From positions 1 to 22,534 of the forward strand of contig CAIRAF010000103.1 of NCBI GenBank assembly GCA_903876465.1: a stretch of 22,534 nt of DNA. The letters run 5' to 3'. This document shows, piece after piece, positions 1 through 7,585 of this stretch. The DNA comes from an uncultured bacterium. Its GTDB lineage: Bacteria; Patescibacteriota; Minisyncoccia; Phycocordibacterales; PALSA-1337. The notes beneath the pieces were generated by a model. The model ran no database searches. It was given only the letters and a program-made list of their open reading frames with translations, and was not told the DNA's origin. Position 1 is the stretch's first letter. Each line of letters opens with the position of its first letter. A program made the position numbers and the translations under genes.

Positions 1-553
1 CAAATTTAGGATTCTTATCATAAAGATCAGTCAACTTGTCTTGAAAAGCGCTGAATTTAAAGAACTAGTTTTCTTCTTCAATAATTTCTAATTCCTGTAA
101 AGGATGAAGTGGGCATCTACCATTTACCAATTCTGAATCAGTTTTCTCAAGCTCACAACCAATGCAATACTTTGTAGAATAATTTTTCTTGTAAATAAAG
201 CCGTTTTTATTCACCAATTCCCAAAATGCTTGAGCCGCCCTCTTGTGATGAGCATCGGTTGTACGTATAAAATTTATCTCTGGGGTGATGCCAAGAACAA
301 TCAGAAGTTCCTTATACTTCAATGAAAGACCGTCTACATATTTCTGTGTATCAATATTCTGTTCTTTAGCTTTACGGAAAATCTTAATTCCATGCTCATC
401 AGTTCCTGTATTAAAAAATACTTCATATCCAGCCAGCTTCTTTGACCGCGCAATGATATCAGCACGAATAATTTCCATGGCGAAGCCGATATGTGGTTCA
501 GCGTTCACGTACGGCAATGTTGTCGTTATGTAAAATGGCTTGTTTGCAGACAT
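1..553 (-). pseudogene. metG: Methionyl-tRNA synthetase, N-terminal part, interrupted by an in-frame TAG; runs off the window
   Basis: MetRS charges tRNA-Met with methionine in the cytoplasm. From the ATG at 553 the first 162 residues match the class I MetRS catalytic N-terminus: the TTTLPYVNAEPHIGFA segment with the HIGH-type motif (HIGF), the NTGTDEHG segment, and a Cys-rich knuckle around YCIGC and GRCPLHP. Translation stops at TAG (65-67) directly after EIIEEEN, but the same frame continues to the window edge with FFKFSAFQDKL and DLYDKNPKF. This is what MetRS has after the conserved (E)ENYFF, so the stop replaces the expected Tyr (TAT/TAC to TAG). A family member is usually over 500 residues, so a 162-residue product would lack the KMSKS loop and anticodon domain. 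It may be a nonsense mutation, a sequencing error or a suppressed codon. Identity is confident; status is not. Confidence 0.85.
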
Positions 554-567
554 AGTGAACGTAAATA

Positions 568-1665
568 TTATTTTAAACCTGCAGATTTCTCTGTGGGATG
601 AACAAGGGTATTTTCTATTTTCTTTCTCTTTTCTACATCATAGACATATTCCATGAGAGCTGCAGATAGTGGAACAGCGATGATAGCACCTAGTACTCCG
701 GCCAATTTTGCTCCGATGACCAGAGCGATAATGACGATGATAGGCGAAATACCGACGATCTTTTTGACTACCAAAGGATAGAAGAGTTGGCTTTCAAACT
801 GATAAATGATGACGTAGAGTCCCATAAGTAGAAGTGCTGTACCAGTACCAAGATCGGTATAAGCAACGAGAATAGCTGGTACTGAAGAGATAATAGGTCC
901 AAAGATAGGTATAAGTTCAAATACTCCAGCTAGTACTGCTAGAACAAGTGCGTGTGGTATACCGACTACCATAAGGACAAGATACACAAGAACACCGATT
1001 AATATTCCGAGAAGGATCTGTCCTTGCAACCATGAGCCAATCTTTCGTCGTGCTCTTCCCCACAGATTAATGATGTATTCATGACGATGAGTTGGAGTAA
1101 TGATACGCAAGAAGTTTTCTACTCCATCTTCTTGAACAACAAGATAAAATGACAAAACTATAATTAAGAAGAATGAGAGTACGCCACCAAAGAAGAAACT
1201 GGCGGTTTTGAACGCTCCAGCCGTTGTGCCAGTGACCGCAGATTGAAGTGTACCTACAAGATCAGCAACAGAAATACTTGAAACTGATGAACCTGCACTT
1301 GGACCAATATTAATGCCGAAATCACGAATTGGACTCCAAATATCATCTACAGATATTGTTTTTGGCAAACTCGACAAGAATGAGATCGAATCATTGATCA
1401 AAAGTGGCATGAAGAAAACCAAGATAAGAGCGATGACCAAAGCCAAAGTAAGATAAATAAAGACCGCTGCAATAATTCTATGTATATGAAATTTTCCAAG
1501 ACGTCTGACTACAGGTTCCAGAGCTGAAGCAATAACTACCGCTGATACAACAACAAGGAGTACGTCACGTAGATAAAAGAGTGCGGCAATAACAATAACA
1601 ACGAGGAAAAACCTCACTATTGTGCCAGTACTTATTGAAAATCTTTCATTTGGAGCGCTAAACAT
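568..1665 (-). CDS. AI-2E family transporter (PerM-like permease)
   Basis: This 365-residue integral membrane protein has about eight hydrophobic segments: an N-terminal pair at roughly residues 16-50, another at 62-90, one near 155-178, and a C-terminal cluster from about 215 to 345. The order and the conserved C-terminal stretch with GVFELIPIFGPIISSVPA are typical of the AI-2E/PerM family (PF01594). Members export small molecules or work as ion-coupled antiporters; the substrate cannot be told from sequence. Full length for the family. The start is supported by a -10-like TATAGT (1672-1677) only 6 nt before the ATG, with no Shine-Dalgarno. It ends in TAA 14 nt before metG and follows the M16 peptidase by 18 nt on the same strand. 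Confidence 0.88.
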   Translation of the reverse strand: MFSAPNERFSISTGTIVRFFLVVIVIAALFYLRDVLLVVVSAVVIASALEPVVRRLGKFHIHRIIAAVFIYLTLALVIALILVFFMPLLINDSISFLSSLPKTISVDDIWSPIRDFGINIGPSAGSSVSSISVADLVGTLQSAVTGTTAGAFKTASFFFGGVLSFFLIIVLSFYLVVQEDGVENFLRIITPTHRHEYIINLWGRARRKIGSWLQGQILLGILIGVLVYLVLMVVGIPHALVLAVLAGVFELIPIFGPIISSVPAILVAYTDLGTGTALLLMGLYVIIYQFESQLFYPLVVKKIVGISPIIVIIALVIGAKLAGVLGAIIAVPLSAALMEYVYDVEKRKKIENTLVHPTEKSAGLK

Positions 1666-1671
1666 ACCGCT

Positions 1672-1677
1672 ACTATA
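1672..1677 (-). promoter_or_regulatory. -10-like box TATAGT, 6 nt before the permease ATG
   Basis: Reverse-strand TATAGT, then AGCGGT, then ATG. The spacing would put the transcription start at or next to the start codon, implying a leaderless message. No clear -35 is visible. Confidence 0.45.
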
Positions 1678-1683
1678 TCACAT

Positions 1684-2955
1684 TTATGCAAAGGTGAAAT
1701 ATTCCTTAAATTGAGAATCATCCTTATATTTACCAACAATAGCCATATTAAGACTCCTATCTACAAAAATTTCATTAGCCAAATCTTTGATCTGCTCCGC
1801 CGTAACAGCCTGTATCTTTGCTGTAATCTCTTCCGGACTCTCTATCTTCCCTTTAACAATCTCCTGATACGCACAGAATTCGCCTCGCGCATCAGAAGTC
1901 TCAAGACCTAGAAGCATATTTCCTGACAAATAATCCTTAGCCTTCTTTAACTCCGCCGGAGAGACGAGTTCAGTCTTCAATTTCTTACATTCCTCCAAAA
2001 TACCGACAATCGCTTCTTTTACTCGAGTATTATCGACACCAGCTGATATTTCAAAGACACCATGATCTGTATACGCATCTTGGTCAGCGTTAACGTAATA
2101 ACATATACCGAGCTCGTCACGCATCTTTGCAAAGAGTCTTGAACTCATACCCTTTCCTAATATTGTCGATAGGATAGTTATGATTGGTGCGCGTGGATCA
2201 GTGACACGAAAACTTCTAACACCGATTATAAGATGCGTCTGATCGGTTTCCTTAAAATAAGTCTTTATTGTTGGAGCAGATTGGGATTCAGTAACAACTA
2301 GTTTGGCTTTCTTTTTACTTGTCTTAATAGGTGCAAAAGCTTTACTAATTTGATCAACAATCTTTGGTTCATCGAAAGAACCAGCTACTATAACAATGGT
2401 TGACTCAGCGACATATTGGCTATCTTTATAAGCAACAACTTGATCTCGAGTAAAAGATTTAACATTTTCTTCAGAACCAATCACTTTCCAGCCAGCAGGC
2501 TGATCACCATACACAAGCTCCATGAATACATCCCCAACAATCCTTTGAGGAATATCTTTATACATACGCACTTCCTCAACAATAACCCCCTTCTCTTTTT
2601 CCATCTCTTCCTTTTTGAAAAGTGGATTGAGGTATATATCAGAAAGAATTTCTAGAGACGTATCGAACTGGTGTGGCGCTGTCTTAACATAGTAACCAGT
2701 ATATTCATTTGAAGTAAAAGCGTTGTACTGAGCACCTATACCATCAAGCTCACGTGAGACATCAGTTGCATTTGGACGTTTTGGTGTACCCTTGAAAAGC
2801 ATATGCTCAAGGAAATGAGACAAACCGTTAGTCTCTCGATTCTCATATTTTGAACCGGTTTCAGCCATAACAAGAACAGTTACTGATGGATGGTCAGTAA
2901 TAGGAACTGTTATGATGCGCAGACCATTTTTAAGAGTCGTCTTATTGAATTTCAT
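1684..2955 (-). CDS. M16 family zinc peptidase (processing-peptidase-like)
   Basis: A 423-residue insulinase/mitochondrial-processing-peptidase type metallopeptidase. The inverted zinc motif HxxEH is intact at residues 47-51 (HFLEH), and the third ligand is most likely Glu127 in the EKGVIVEEVR segment, at the family's usual distance. The second half (about residues 190-400) is the M16 C-terminal domain, with the ILGKGMSSRLF segment that closes the chamber. One N+C unit is the normal bacterial size. No signal peptide is visible, so it is probably cytoplasmic or membrane-associated. Substrates are unknown; relatives degrade peptides or process precursors. A TTAGAT box lies 7 nt before the ATG. 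It follows the MBL-fold gene by 51 nt and precedes the permease by 18 nt. Confidence 0.92.
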   Translation of the reverse strand: MKFNKTTLKNGLRIITVPITDHPSVTVLVMAETGSKYENRETNGLSHFLEHMLFKGTPKRPNATDVSRELDGIGAQYNAFTSNEYTGYYVKTAPHQFDTSLEILSDIYLNPLFKKEEMEKEKGVIVEEVRMYKDIPQRIVGDVFMELVYGDQPAGWKVIGSEENVKSFTRDQVVAYKDSQYVAESTIVIVAGSFDEPKIVDQISKAFAPIKTSKKKAKLVVTESQSAPTIKTYFKETDQTHLIIGVRSFRVTDPRAPIITILSTILGKGMSSRLFAKMRDELGICYYVNADQDAYTDHGVFEISAGVDNTRVKEAIVGILEECKKLKTELVSPAELKKAKDYLSGNMLLGLETSDARGEFCAYQEIVKGKIESPEEITAKIQAVTAEQIKDLANEIFVDRSLNMAIVGKYKDDSQFKEYFTFA

Positions 2956-2962
2956 CTATTAA

Positions 2963-2968
2963 ATCTAA
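2963..2968 (-). promoter_or_regulatory. -10-like box TTAGAT, 7 nt before the M16 peptidase ATG
   Basis: Reverse-strand TTAGAT, then TTAATAG, then ATG. It fits the start-proximal pattern seen across the window but is a weak match by itself. Confidence 0.3.
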
Positions 2969-3006
2969 CAGAAAATAACAATTTGACCTAATTAATACTA
3001 CCAGAG

Positions 3007-3657
3007 TTAGTTAAAATCAATACTTCCTCCTTCTTCAAGTTTTATGAATTCGATACCATTAGCAACAAGAATCTTCTCTGGCAACAGATGTGCCGTTGGG
3101 ATTCGCACTGCATCGTGGACCGGAAAAGCTTTCTTTGGCTTCAATTGCAAAGCAAAATCAATTGCTTCGGATATTTTCATCCAAGGACCAGCAACTGGAA
3201 GTGCCAAGATATCTATTTCTTTTAATGGGTTTGTGAAAGCGTCTCCAGGAAAAAATAAAGAGTTTTGGATTAAGAAACCAATATTAGACATCAAAGGTAA
3301 AGATGAATGCAATACAGCATGATCTTTTCCGAGTGCTTCGATGCGTACACCTTTCGTATCAATTACATTACCATGCTCCATGACGTGATGAGTGACCCCC
3401 TCTTTGGCCAGAATAGCCCCAACGCCTTTATCAGTAATAATTTCAACATTCGAATTATTTTTCAATAACTCTTTCAATGATTCAACATGAAAATGATCAG
3501 CATGTTCATGAGTAATAAGTACAATGTCTATCTTATTTACTTTTGAATGCTTTTCAACACTATAAAATCCAGGATCGATAAGTATGCGACGTGAATGACC
3601 ATCCTTCGTTTTAAGATCAATAACTAAACAACAATGAGATATTTTATGTATGTGCAT
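3007..3657 (-). CDS. Metallo-beta-lactamase fold hydrolase (UlaG-like)
   Basis: A 216-residue MBL-superfamily protein. The metal-binding HxHxDH motif is complete at residues 50-55 (HEHADH), preceded by the usual IDIVLIT strand. Further ligands are likely the FFPGDAF aspartate and the FPVHDA histidine, as in UlaG/YtnP-type single-domain hydrolases (beta-lactamase_2/3-like Pfam families). No signal peptide is present, so it is cytoplasmic. The family includes lactonases, nucleases and phosphodiesterases; the substrate cannot be assigned. The start is supported by TATAGT (3664-3669) 6 nt before the ATG. The gene lies just downstream of the GC-rich cassette but has ordinary AT-rich composition. 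Confidence 0.88.
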   Translation of the reverse strand: MHIHKISHCCLVIDLKTKDGHSRRILIDPGFYSVEKHSKVNKIDIVLITHEHADHFHVESLKELLKNNSNVEIITDKGVGAILAKEGVTHHVMEHGNVIDTKGVRIEALGKDHAVLHSSLPLMSNIGFLIQNSLFFPGDAFTNPLKEIDILALPVAGPWMKISEAIDFALQLKPKKAFPVHDAVRIPTAHLLPEKILVANGIEFIKLEEGGSIDFN

Positions 3658-3663
3658 GGAATA

Positions 3664-3669
3664 ACTATA
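3664..3669 (-). promoter_or_regulatory. -10-like box TATAGT, 6 nt before the MBL-fold gene ATG
   Basis: Reverse-strand TATAGT, then TATTCC, then ATG: same geometry as the permease, argS and glyS starts. It provides a separate start after the upstream terminator at 3722-3754. Confidence 0.45.
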
Positions 3670-3721
3670 ACATGAGTGAAGAATATGAATTGTGAATCAA
3701 GGTGTACGTAGTAGGTGATAT

Positions 3722-3754
3722 ATAAAAACACCCCGAGGCCAAAGGCGTTCGAGG
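3722..3754 (-). terminator. Rho-independent terminator of the 84-aa membrane protein gene
   Basis: On the minus strand an imperfect GC-rich hairpin (CCTCGA..GCC-TTT-GGC..TCGGGG, about nine pairs with a small internal mismatch, at 3731-3754) is followed by TGTTTTTATA. It lies 25 nt past the stop codon of the small gene and shares its high GC, so it appears to have travelled with it. Confidence 0.6.
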
Positions 3755-3778
3755 CGTAAAGATTGGAGCGGCCGTCAA

Positions 3779-4033
3779 TTATGACTGGCGCATGGCTTTG
3801 GCAGTTTCCTGGCCGATTTTTTCGGCATGCCGGTCCAGGCGGGCTTCAAGCTGTTTGTTCTTGCAGTGAATAAGGGCGATGACGCCGGCGATAGCCCAAA
3901 AGACAAGGCCTAGGCCAGCGACGAAAATCAGGGCGACCCCGATGCCGAACAGGATAAAGGTAACAAATGCTTTGCCCCATTGTTTCTGGCCGAGGAAGTA
4001 TAGCGTCGGGAATACGAATGCGATCAGTCTCAT
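3779..4033 (-). CDS. Small two-helix membrane protein of unknown function on a GC-rich cassette
   Basis: An 84-residue protein with two adjacent hydrophobic helices at about residues 21-40 and 41-57, a short N-terminal amphipathic stretch, and a charged, helical cytoplasmic-type tail (about 58-84, CKNKQLEARLDRHAEKIGQ). It vaguely resembles YqaE/Pmp3- or TM2-like small membrane proteins, but I do not recognise it with confidence. Composition sets it apart: in 3781-3960 I count 102 G+C of 180 (57%), while neighbouring genes run about 35-47%. It has a canonical promoter (TTGACA, 17 nt, TATGTT), an untranslated leader of roughly 60 nt with a weak AGTGAG ribosome site, two matching palindromes and a private terminator. 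This differs from the leaderless-looking starts around it. Recent transfer from a higher-GC donor, or an assembly artefact, are the main readings. Confidence 0.7.
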   Translation of the reverse strand: MRLIAFVFPTLYFLGQKQWGKAFVTFILFGIGVALIFVAGLGLVFWAIAGVIALIHCKNKQLEARLDRHAEKIGQETAKAMRQS

Positions 4034-4076
4034 AGTTAACTCACTTTGTTTATTGGATTTTTATTGCTGCAAACCG

Positions 4077-4087
4077 GACAGAATGTC
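4077..4087. promoter_or_regulatory. Palindrome GACA-GAA-TGTC, proximal candidate operator
   Basis: GACA-N3-TGTC palindrome in the untranslated leader about 15-20 nt after the predicted transcription start of the 84-aa gene. The same architecture recurs at 4120-4130, 43 bp away centre to centre (about four helical turns), as expected for a repressor binding two sites on one face of DNA. Confidence 0.5.
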
Positions 4088-4103
4088 ACGGCGTTCAATA
4101 GAT

Positions 4104-4132
4104 AACATATATACATACTGACATTTTGTCAA
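4104..4132 (-). promoter_or_regulatory. Sigma70-type promoter of the 84-aa gene
   Basis: Reverse-strand TTGACA (4127-4132), 17-nt spacer, TATGTT (4104-4109). The -35 hexamer is a perfect consensus match and overlaps the distal palindrome at 4120-4130. Transcription would begin near 4097, leaving a leader of about 60 nt. Confidence 0.65.
4120..4130. promoter_or_regulatory. Palindrome GACA-TTT-TGTC overlapping the -35, distal candidate operator
   Basis: GACA-N3-TGTC palindrome, extendable to TGACA..TGTCA, sharing bases with the -35 box. A protein bound here would block RNA polymerase directly. It pairs with the site at 4077-4087. Confidence 0.5.
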
Positions 4133-4161
4133 GTCGTACCGAAATGCTTAAATAATTGTCC

Positions 4162-5595
4162 TTACTTACTCAAATATGCTATTAGTTCTTCAATTTTAAT
4201 TCTCTCTTGCTTACCACTATCACGATCGCGTACTGTAACACCAGTTCCCTTTTCAATAGTGTCAAAATCAACAGTCACACAATATGGTGTACCTATCTCA
4301 TCTTGACGGCGATATCTCTTACCAATATTTCCATTATCATCAAAAGTGACCGCACCTAGATTACGAGAGTTAAAATCCTTTTTAATCATGTCGTAAATTT
4401 CTTTTGCTTTTTCGACTAGGACTGGCTTATTTTTAAGCAAAGGAAAAACTGCTACACGATATGGTGCAACTGATGGCGCAAGCTTCAAGAATACACGTTT
4501 TTCTTCTTTACCATCTTCATCTTTCATTGTGTCTTCCTGATACGCATCTGTAAGTACAGCGAGTACTGTTCGATCAAGACCAAAAGATGGCTCTATACAA
4601 TGAGGAATAAATCTCTCTTTCTTTTCTTCATCAAAATATGACAAATCTACTTTACTGAATTCGCTATGTTGCTTCAAATCATAATCAGTACGATATGCAA
4701 GACCGTAAAGCTCCTTCCTGCCAAATGGCCATTCGAATTCAAAATCTATTGTTCGCTTTGAGTAGAATGCTCGATCAGCTTCTGCAATCTCCAATTCATA
4801 AACTTTATTTTGAGTAAGACCAACATCGCGAGTAAATGCTTTCATCTCATCTCTGAAATGGTCAAATGTCTTCTCCCAATCTTTTGGATTGACGAAATAC
4901 TCTATCTCCATTTGCTCAAATTCCCGGGCACGAAATAGGAAATCGCGTGGAGCAATTTCATTTCTGAAAGCTTTACCTATCTGAGCCATACCAAAAGGAA
5001 GTTTTGGATGGAACGTATCAAGAATATTTTTGAAATTTACGAACATACCTTGAGCAGTCTCTGGACGTAGGTATGAAATAGAAGTTGCGTCTTCAGTAGC
5101 ACCAATATTTGTCTTGAACATCATATTGAACTGACGTACATCACCGATCGCATTACCGTCTGGACTCTTTATACCCTTCTCTTTTATCTTGGCATTCATA
5201 TCTGACAAAGACATACCTTTGACATCTATACCTGCGGACTCAAGAAGATGATCGGCGCGATATCTCTTCTTTGTCTTTATATCTTCAACCAGTGGATCAG
5301 CAAAACCAGCAACGTGACCACTTGCCTCCCAAGTGCGAGGATTCATGAGTAATGCCGCGTCTACAGCATACATATCATCACGATCATCAACGAAACGCTT
5401 CCACCAAATTTTCTTTATATTATTCTTAAGTGCAACTCCAAGTGGCCCATAATCCCATGTTCCAGCCAAGCCACCATAAATTTCAGATCCCTGAAAGATG
5501 AAACCTCTTCGTTTGCACAATGAAATCAGCGACTCCATTGTGTCGTTTCCTTTACCTGCTGCAGTGCCAGGCTTTTTTCCTTCTTTTGTATTCAT
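4162..5595 (-). CDS. glyS: Glycyl-tRNA synthetase, class II homodimer type
   Basis: GlyRS charges tRNA-Gly. This 477-residue protein is the single-chain alpha2 type (bacterial/eukaryotic-like), not the alpha2beta2 GlyQS type. Seen in order: N-terminal KRRGFIFQGSEIYGG and WDYGPLG; RPETAQGMFVNF at 177-188; motif 2 at about 210-234 (FRNEI.PRDF..REFEQMEIEYF); motif 3 with GLDR at 339-342; and a C-terminal anticodon-binding domain (about 375-477) with the DDNGNIGKRYRRQDEIGTPY stretch. Length is normal. The ATG at 5595 has TAGAAT 6 nt upstream (5602-5607), inside the 32-nt gap after the surface protein gene. The first 18 residues are a non-conserved Lys/Gly-rich extension, so a start at the later Met20 cannot be excluded. 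Confidence 0.95.
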   Translation of the reverse strand: MNTKEGKKPGTAAGKGNDTMESLISLCKRRGFIFQGSEIYGGLAGTWDYGPLGVALKNNIKKIWWKRFVDDRDDMYAVDAALLMNPRTWEASGHVAGFADPLVEDIKTKKRYRADHLLESAGIDVKGMSLSDMNAKIKEKGIKSPDGNAIGDVRQFNMMFKTNIGATEDATSISYLRPETAQGMFVNFKNILDTFHPKLPFGMAQIGKAFRNEIAPRDFLFRAREFEQMEIEYFVNPKDWEKTFDHFRDEMKAFTRDVGLTQNKVYELEIAEADRAFYSKRTIDFEFEWPFGRKELYGLAYRTDYDLKQHSEFSKVDLSYFDEEKKERFIPHCIEPSFGLDRTVLAVLTDAYQEDTMKDEDGKEEKRVFLKLAPSVAPYRVAVFPLLKNKPVLVEKAKEIYDMIKKDFNSRNLGAVTFDDNGNIGKRYRRQDEIGTPYCVTVDFDTIEKGTGVTVRDRDSGKQERIKIEELIAYLSK

Positions 5596-5601
5596 CAGAG
5601 C

Positions 5602-5607
5602 ATTCTA
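5602..5607 (-). promoter_or_regulatory. -10-like box TAGAAT, 6 nt before glyS
   Basis: Reverse-strand TAGAAT, then GCTCTG, then ATG, within a 32-nt intergenic gap. Suggests glyS has its own leaderless transcript. Confidence 0.35.
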
Positions 5608-5627
5608 TCCCAAAACAGTGCTTTTTT

Positions 5628-7565
5628 CTACTGGACGACGGTTTCGTCGCCTGATTTATAGACAGGATCAGTACTATAACTTGTAGTCAAATAATCCTGC
5701 ATACTAGTCAAAGTGGCTTGTGTAAAATCATCCACAGCATTAAGTGAGGCCTGATTTATTAGCACAGGATCAGTAGTGATTTGTATAACACTAGGCTGAA
5801 AAGCTATTTGGAAATCAACTTCTCGACGTTTTGTGGCATCCGTTGAATATGGACTTATGGATCCAGCGTTCCATGTTATGGCCCCAGTATTTTGATCATA
5901 CGTAACATTTTCAGTTGAAGGAGAAACGTTCCCCATCCAAGTTACATAAGGTGGCAAAGTTGCTACAACCTGCGCATTACTAACTGAACTTGTAGTGTTA
6001 CTTATAGTCCATATGACTGTATACGTGGTCTTTTGTTCAGCTTTTGGTGGTATTGGGCCAGTGTTTGTAAATGGCCCTACACTTCTTACAATACGTCCAG
6101 ATAAGCCGATATTCGATGCGACATTAATATTTCTACTTATTGAAGCAGAGAGAGAACCTGATACTCCAGATTCTTGAGTGCGATCAGCTGCTACACTGGC
6201 AGAAATATTTATATTTGGATTCACTGTATTACCAGAAGATCCAGAAGTTATATTCGGAGTAATACTGAATGAAACTGTGCCATTTGCTCCAGCAGAAATT
6301 GAAGCGAGTTCTGGATTTGTCTGCTGATTCCATATAATTTGATTTTGAGCAGAATCAAAATATCCCAAATCTGGCTGAACTTTAGTCTTATCATAAGCAG
6401 TTCCAGACAAACTTACAGTTATGACTGCGTTCGATACAGATACCGGTAGGTTATTGAACCAAGAAAGTACTACTCGATTTGGAGAATTAAAATGACCGAC
6501 AACATCTGCTGAAGTTGTATTGTTATCAATACCAATACCTAGACTAACGAATGGTTTTTCAATACTGACATTTTGAGTCACTACCCCATATTGTGTACCG
6601 ATAACTGAAGTATTCTTTGAATCTCGTGCGCCAGTAGAAAAATGAAATACTCTTGTATCAGTATTCTCACCCACCAATTTTCCATGTATGACCACCACTT
6701 GCTCAGCACCTGCAGGAATATCACCAATTTTCCATGTCGCATTATCAGATAGTGCAGGAATATTGGAAGAAATAAATGTAAATCCAAATGGATATTCTGC
6801 CTTAAGCAAGACATTCTTGAGTACATCTTGGGAATTTGATTTGAGCTTTACCGTCATATCGAATTCCTGTCCTGAAGTTATACTCGTAAAAGAAGTGGCT
6901 GTGACTATTATTGGTGAGGAATTTATCAAAATATCATATGTAGCGACCTTGGTGAAAATAGCAGATGAACCTTTTATTTGATAAGTTAGTGTTGCCGTAA
7001 TAGTCTTTTGTGTATTTTCTTCTCCAAAAATAATAGCTGAGACAGACGTCGAAGTAGAATGTCCAATTGGCACATCTCCGAGTAATTGTTCATACGAAGA
7101 GAGTACCTTTGTAGAATCAGCTGGATCCGTAGCTCCTGCAGGGAAATCAACAGACATATCGACTAGTTGTAAATCAGCATTATTGTTGTTTGTGACTTTT
7201 ATCCCAAACGTAACTGGCTCACCACCTGGAACAGATACCGGTCCACTTATGTTTACGTCAATATTATTTCCTGAAATAAGATTCGAACCATTTAAGAATA
7301 GGTATAGACCTCCCCCAACAGCCAGTACACAGAAAATAACTGAAGCAATTAAAAATTTAGTGAAAAATGACATCGAGTGATCTTCATATACATCATTCAA
7401 GTGAGTTTCCTCTACAGACTCAGGCTCTTCTGCCCAGCCAGATTTTACATCAGTCTGTGTATCTGAAAATCGAAGTTTGCGTCGTGTACGCACATCAGGA
7501 GCACTGCGAGAATACAGTGACTTCTTAAGTTCCTCAATACGATTTTTATCGTCTGCTGGGGGCAT
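5628..7565 (-). CDS. Membrane-anchored surface protein with DUF11/CARDB-like beta-sandwich domains
   Basis: A 645-residue protein with three parts: a charged cytoplasmic N-terminus (residues 1-66, many Arg, Lys, Asp and Glu), one transmembrane helix (about 68-92), and a long Ser/Thr/Asn-rich extracellular region. The latter carries several repeats of about 100-130 residues with the pattern of DUF11/CARDB adhesion-type domains, for example VTFGIKVTNNNNADLQ, YTVIWTISNTTS and ITWNAGSISPYS. There is no cleavage site after the helix, so it is a type II single-pass anchored protein (N-in). Such proteins are common on the surface of episymbiotic CPR cells and may contribute to the S-layer or host contact, but no ligand is indicated. 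It ends at TAG after TVVQ. A TACAAT box (7573-7578) lies 7 nt before the ATG. It follows recO by 20 nt. Confidence 0.8.
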   Translation of the reverse strand: MPPADDKNRIEELKKSLYSRSAPDVRTRRKLRFSDTQTDVKSGWAEEPESVEETHLNDVYEDHSMSFFTKFLIASVIFCVLAVGGGLYLFLNGSNLISGNNIDVNISGPVSVPGGEPVTFGIKVTNNNNADLQLVDMSVDFPAGATDPADSTKVLSSYEQLLGDVPIGHSTSTSVSAIIFGEENTQKTITATLTYQIKGSSAIFTKVATYDILINSSPIIVTATSFTSITSGQEFDMTVKLKSNSQDVLKNVLLKAEYPFGFTFISSNIPALSDNATWKIGDIPAGAEQVVVIHGKLVGENTDTRVFHFSTGARDSKNTSVIGTQYGVVTQNVSIEKPFVSLGIGIDNNTTSADVVGHFNSPNRVVLSWFNNLPVSVSNAVITVSLSGTAYDKTKVQPDLGYFDSAQNQIIWNQQTNPELASISAGANGTVSFSITPNITSGSSGNTVNPNINISASVAADRTQESGVSGSLSASISRNINVASNIGLSGRIVRSVGPFTNTGPIPPKAEQKTTYTVIWTISNTTSSVSNAQVVATLPPYVTWMGNVSPSTENVTYDQNTGAITWNAGSISPYSTDATKRREVDFQIAFQPSVIQITTDPVLINQASLNAVDDFTQATLTSMQDYLTTSYSTDPVYKSGDETVVQ

Positions 7566-7572
7566 TTGTAAT

Positions 7573-7578
7573 ATTGTA
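7573..7578 (-). promoter_or_regulatory. -10-like box TACAAT, 7 nt before the surface protein ATG
   Basis: Reverse-strand TACAAT, then ATTACAA, then ATG, in the 20-nt gap behind recO. Supports the chosen start and a separate transcript. Confidence 0.4.
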
Positions 7579-7585
7579 CCACTAA

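Noticed and set aside
65..67. TAG recoded as an amino acid throughout the genome
   Set aside because: glyA and rplK end at TAG at their normal C-termini, and the SIMPL and surface protein genes also end at TAG; a single interrupted metG is better explained by mutation or error.
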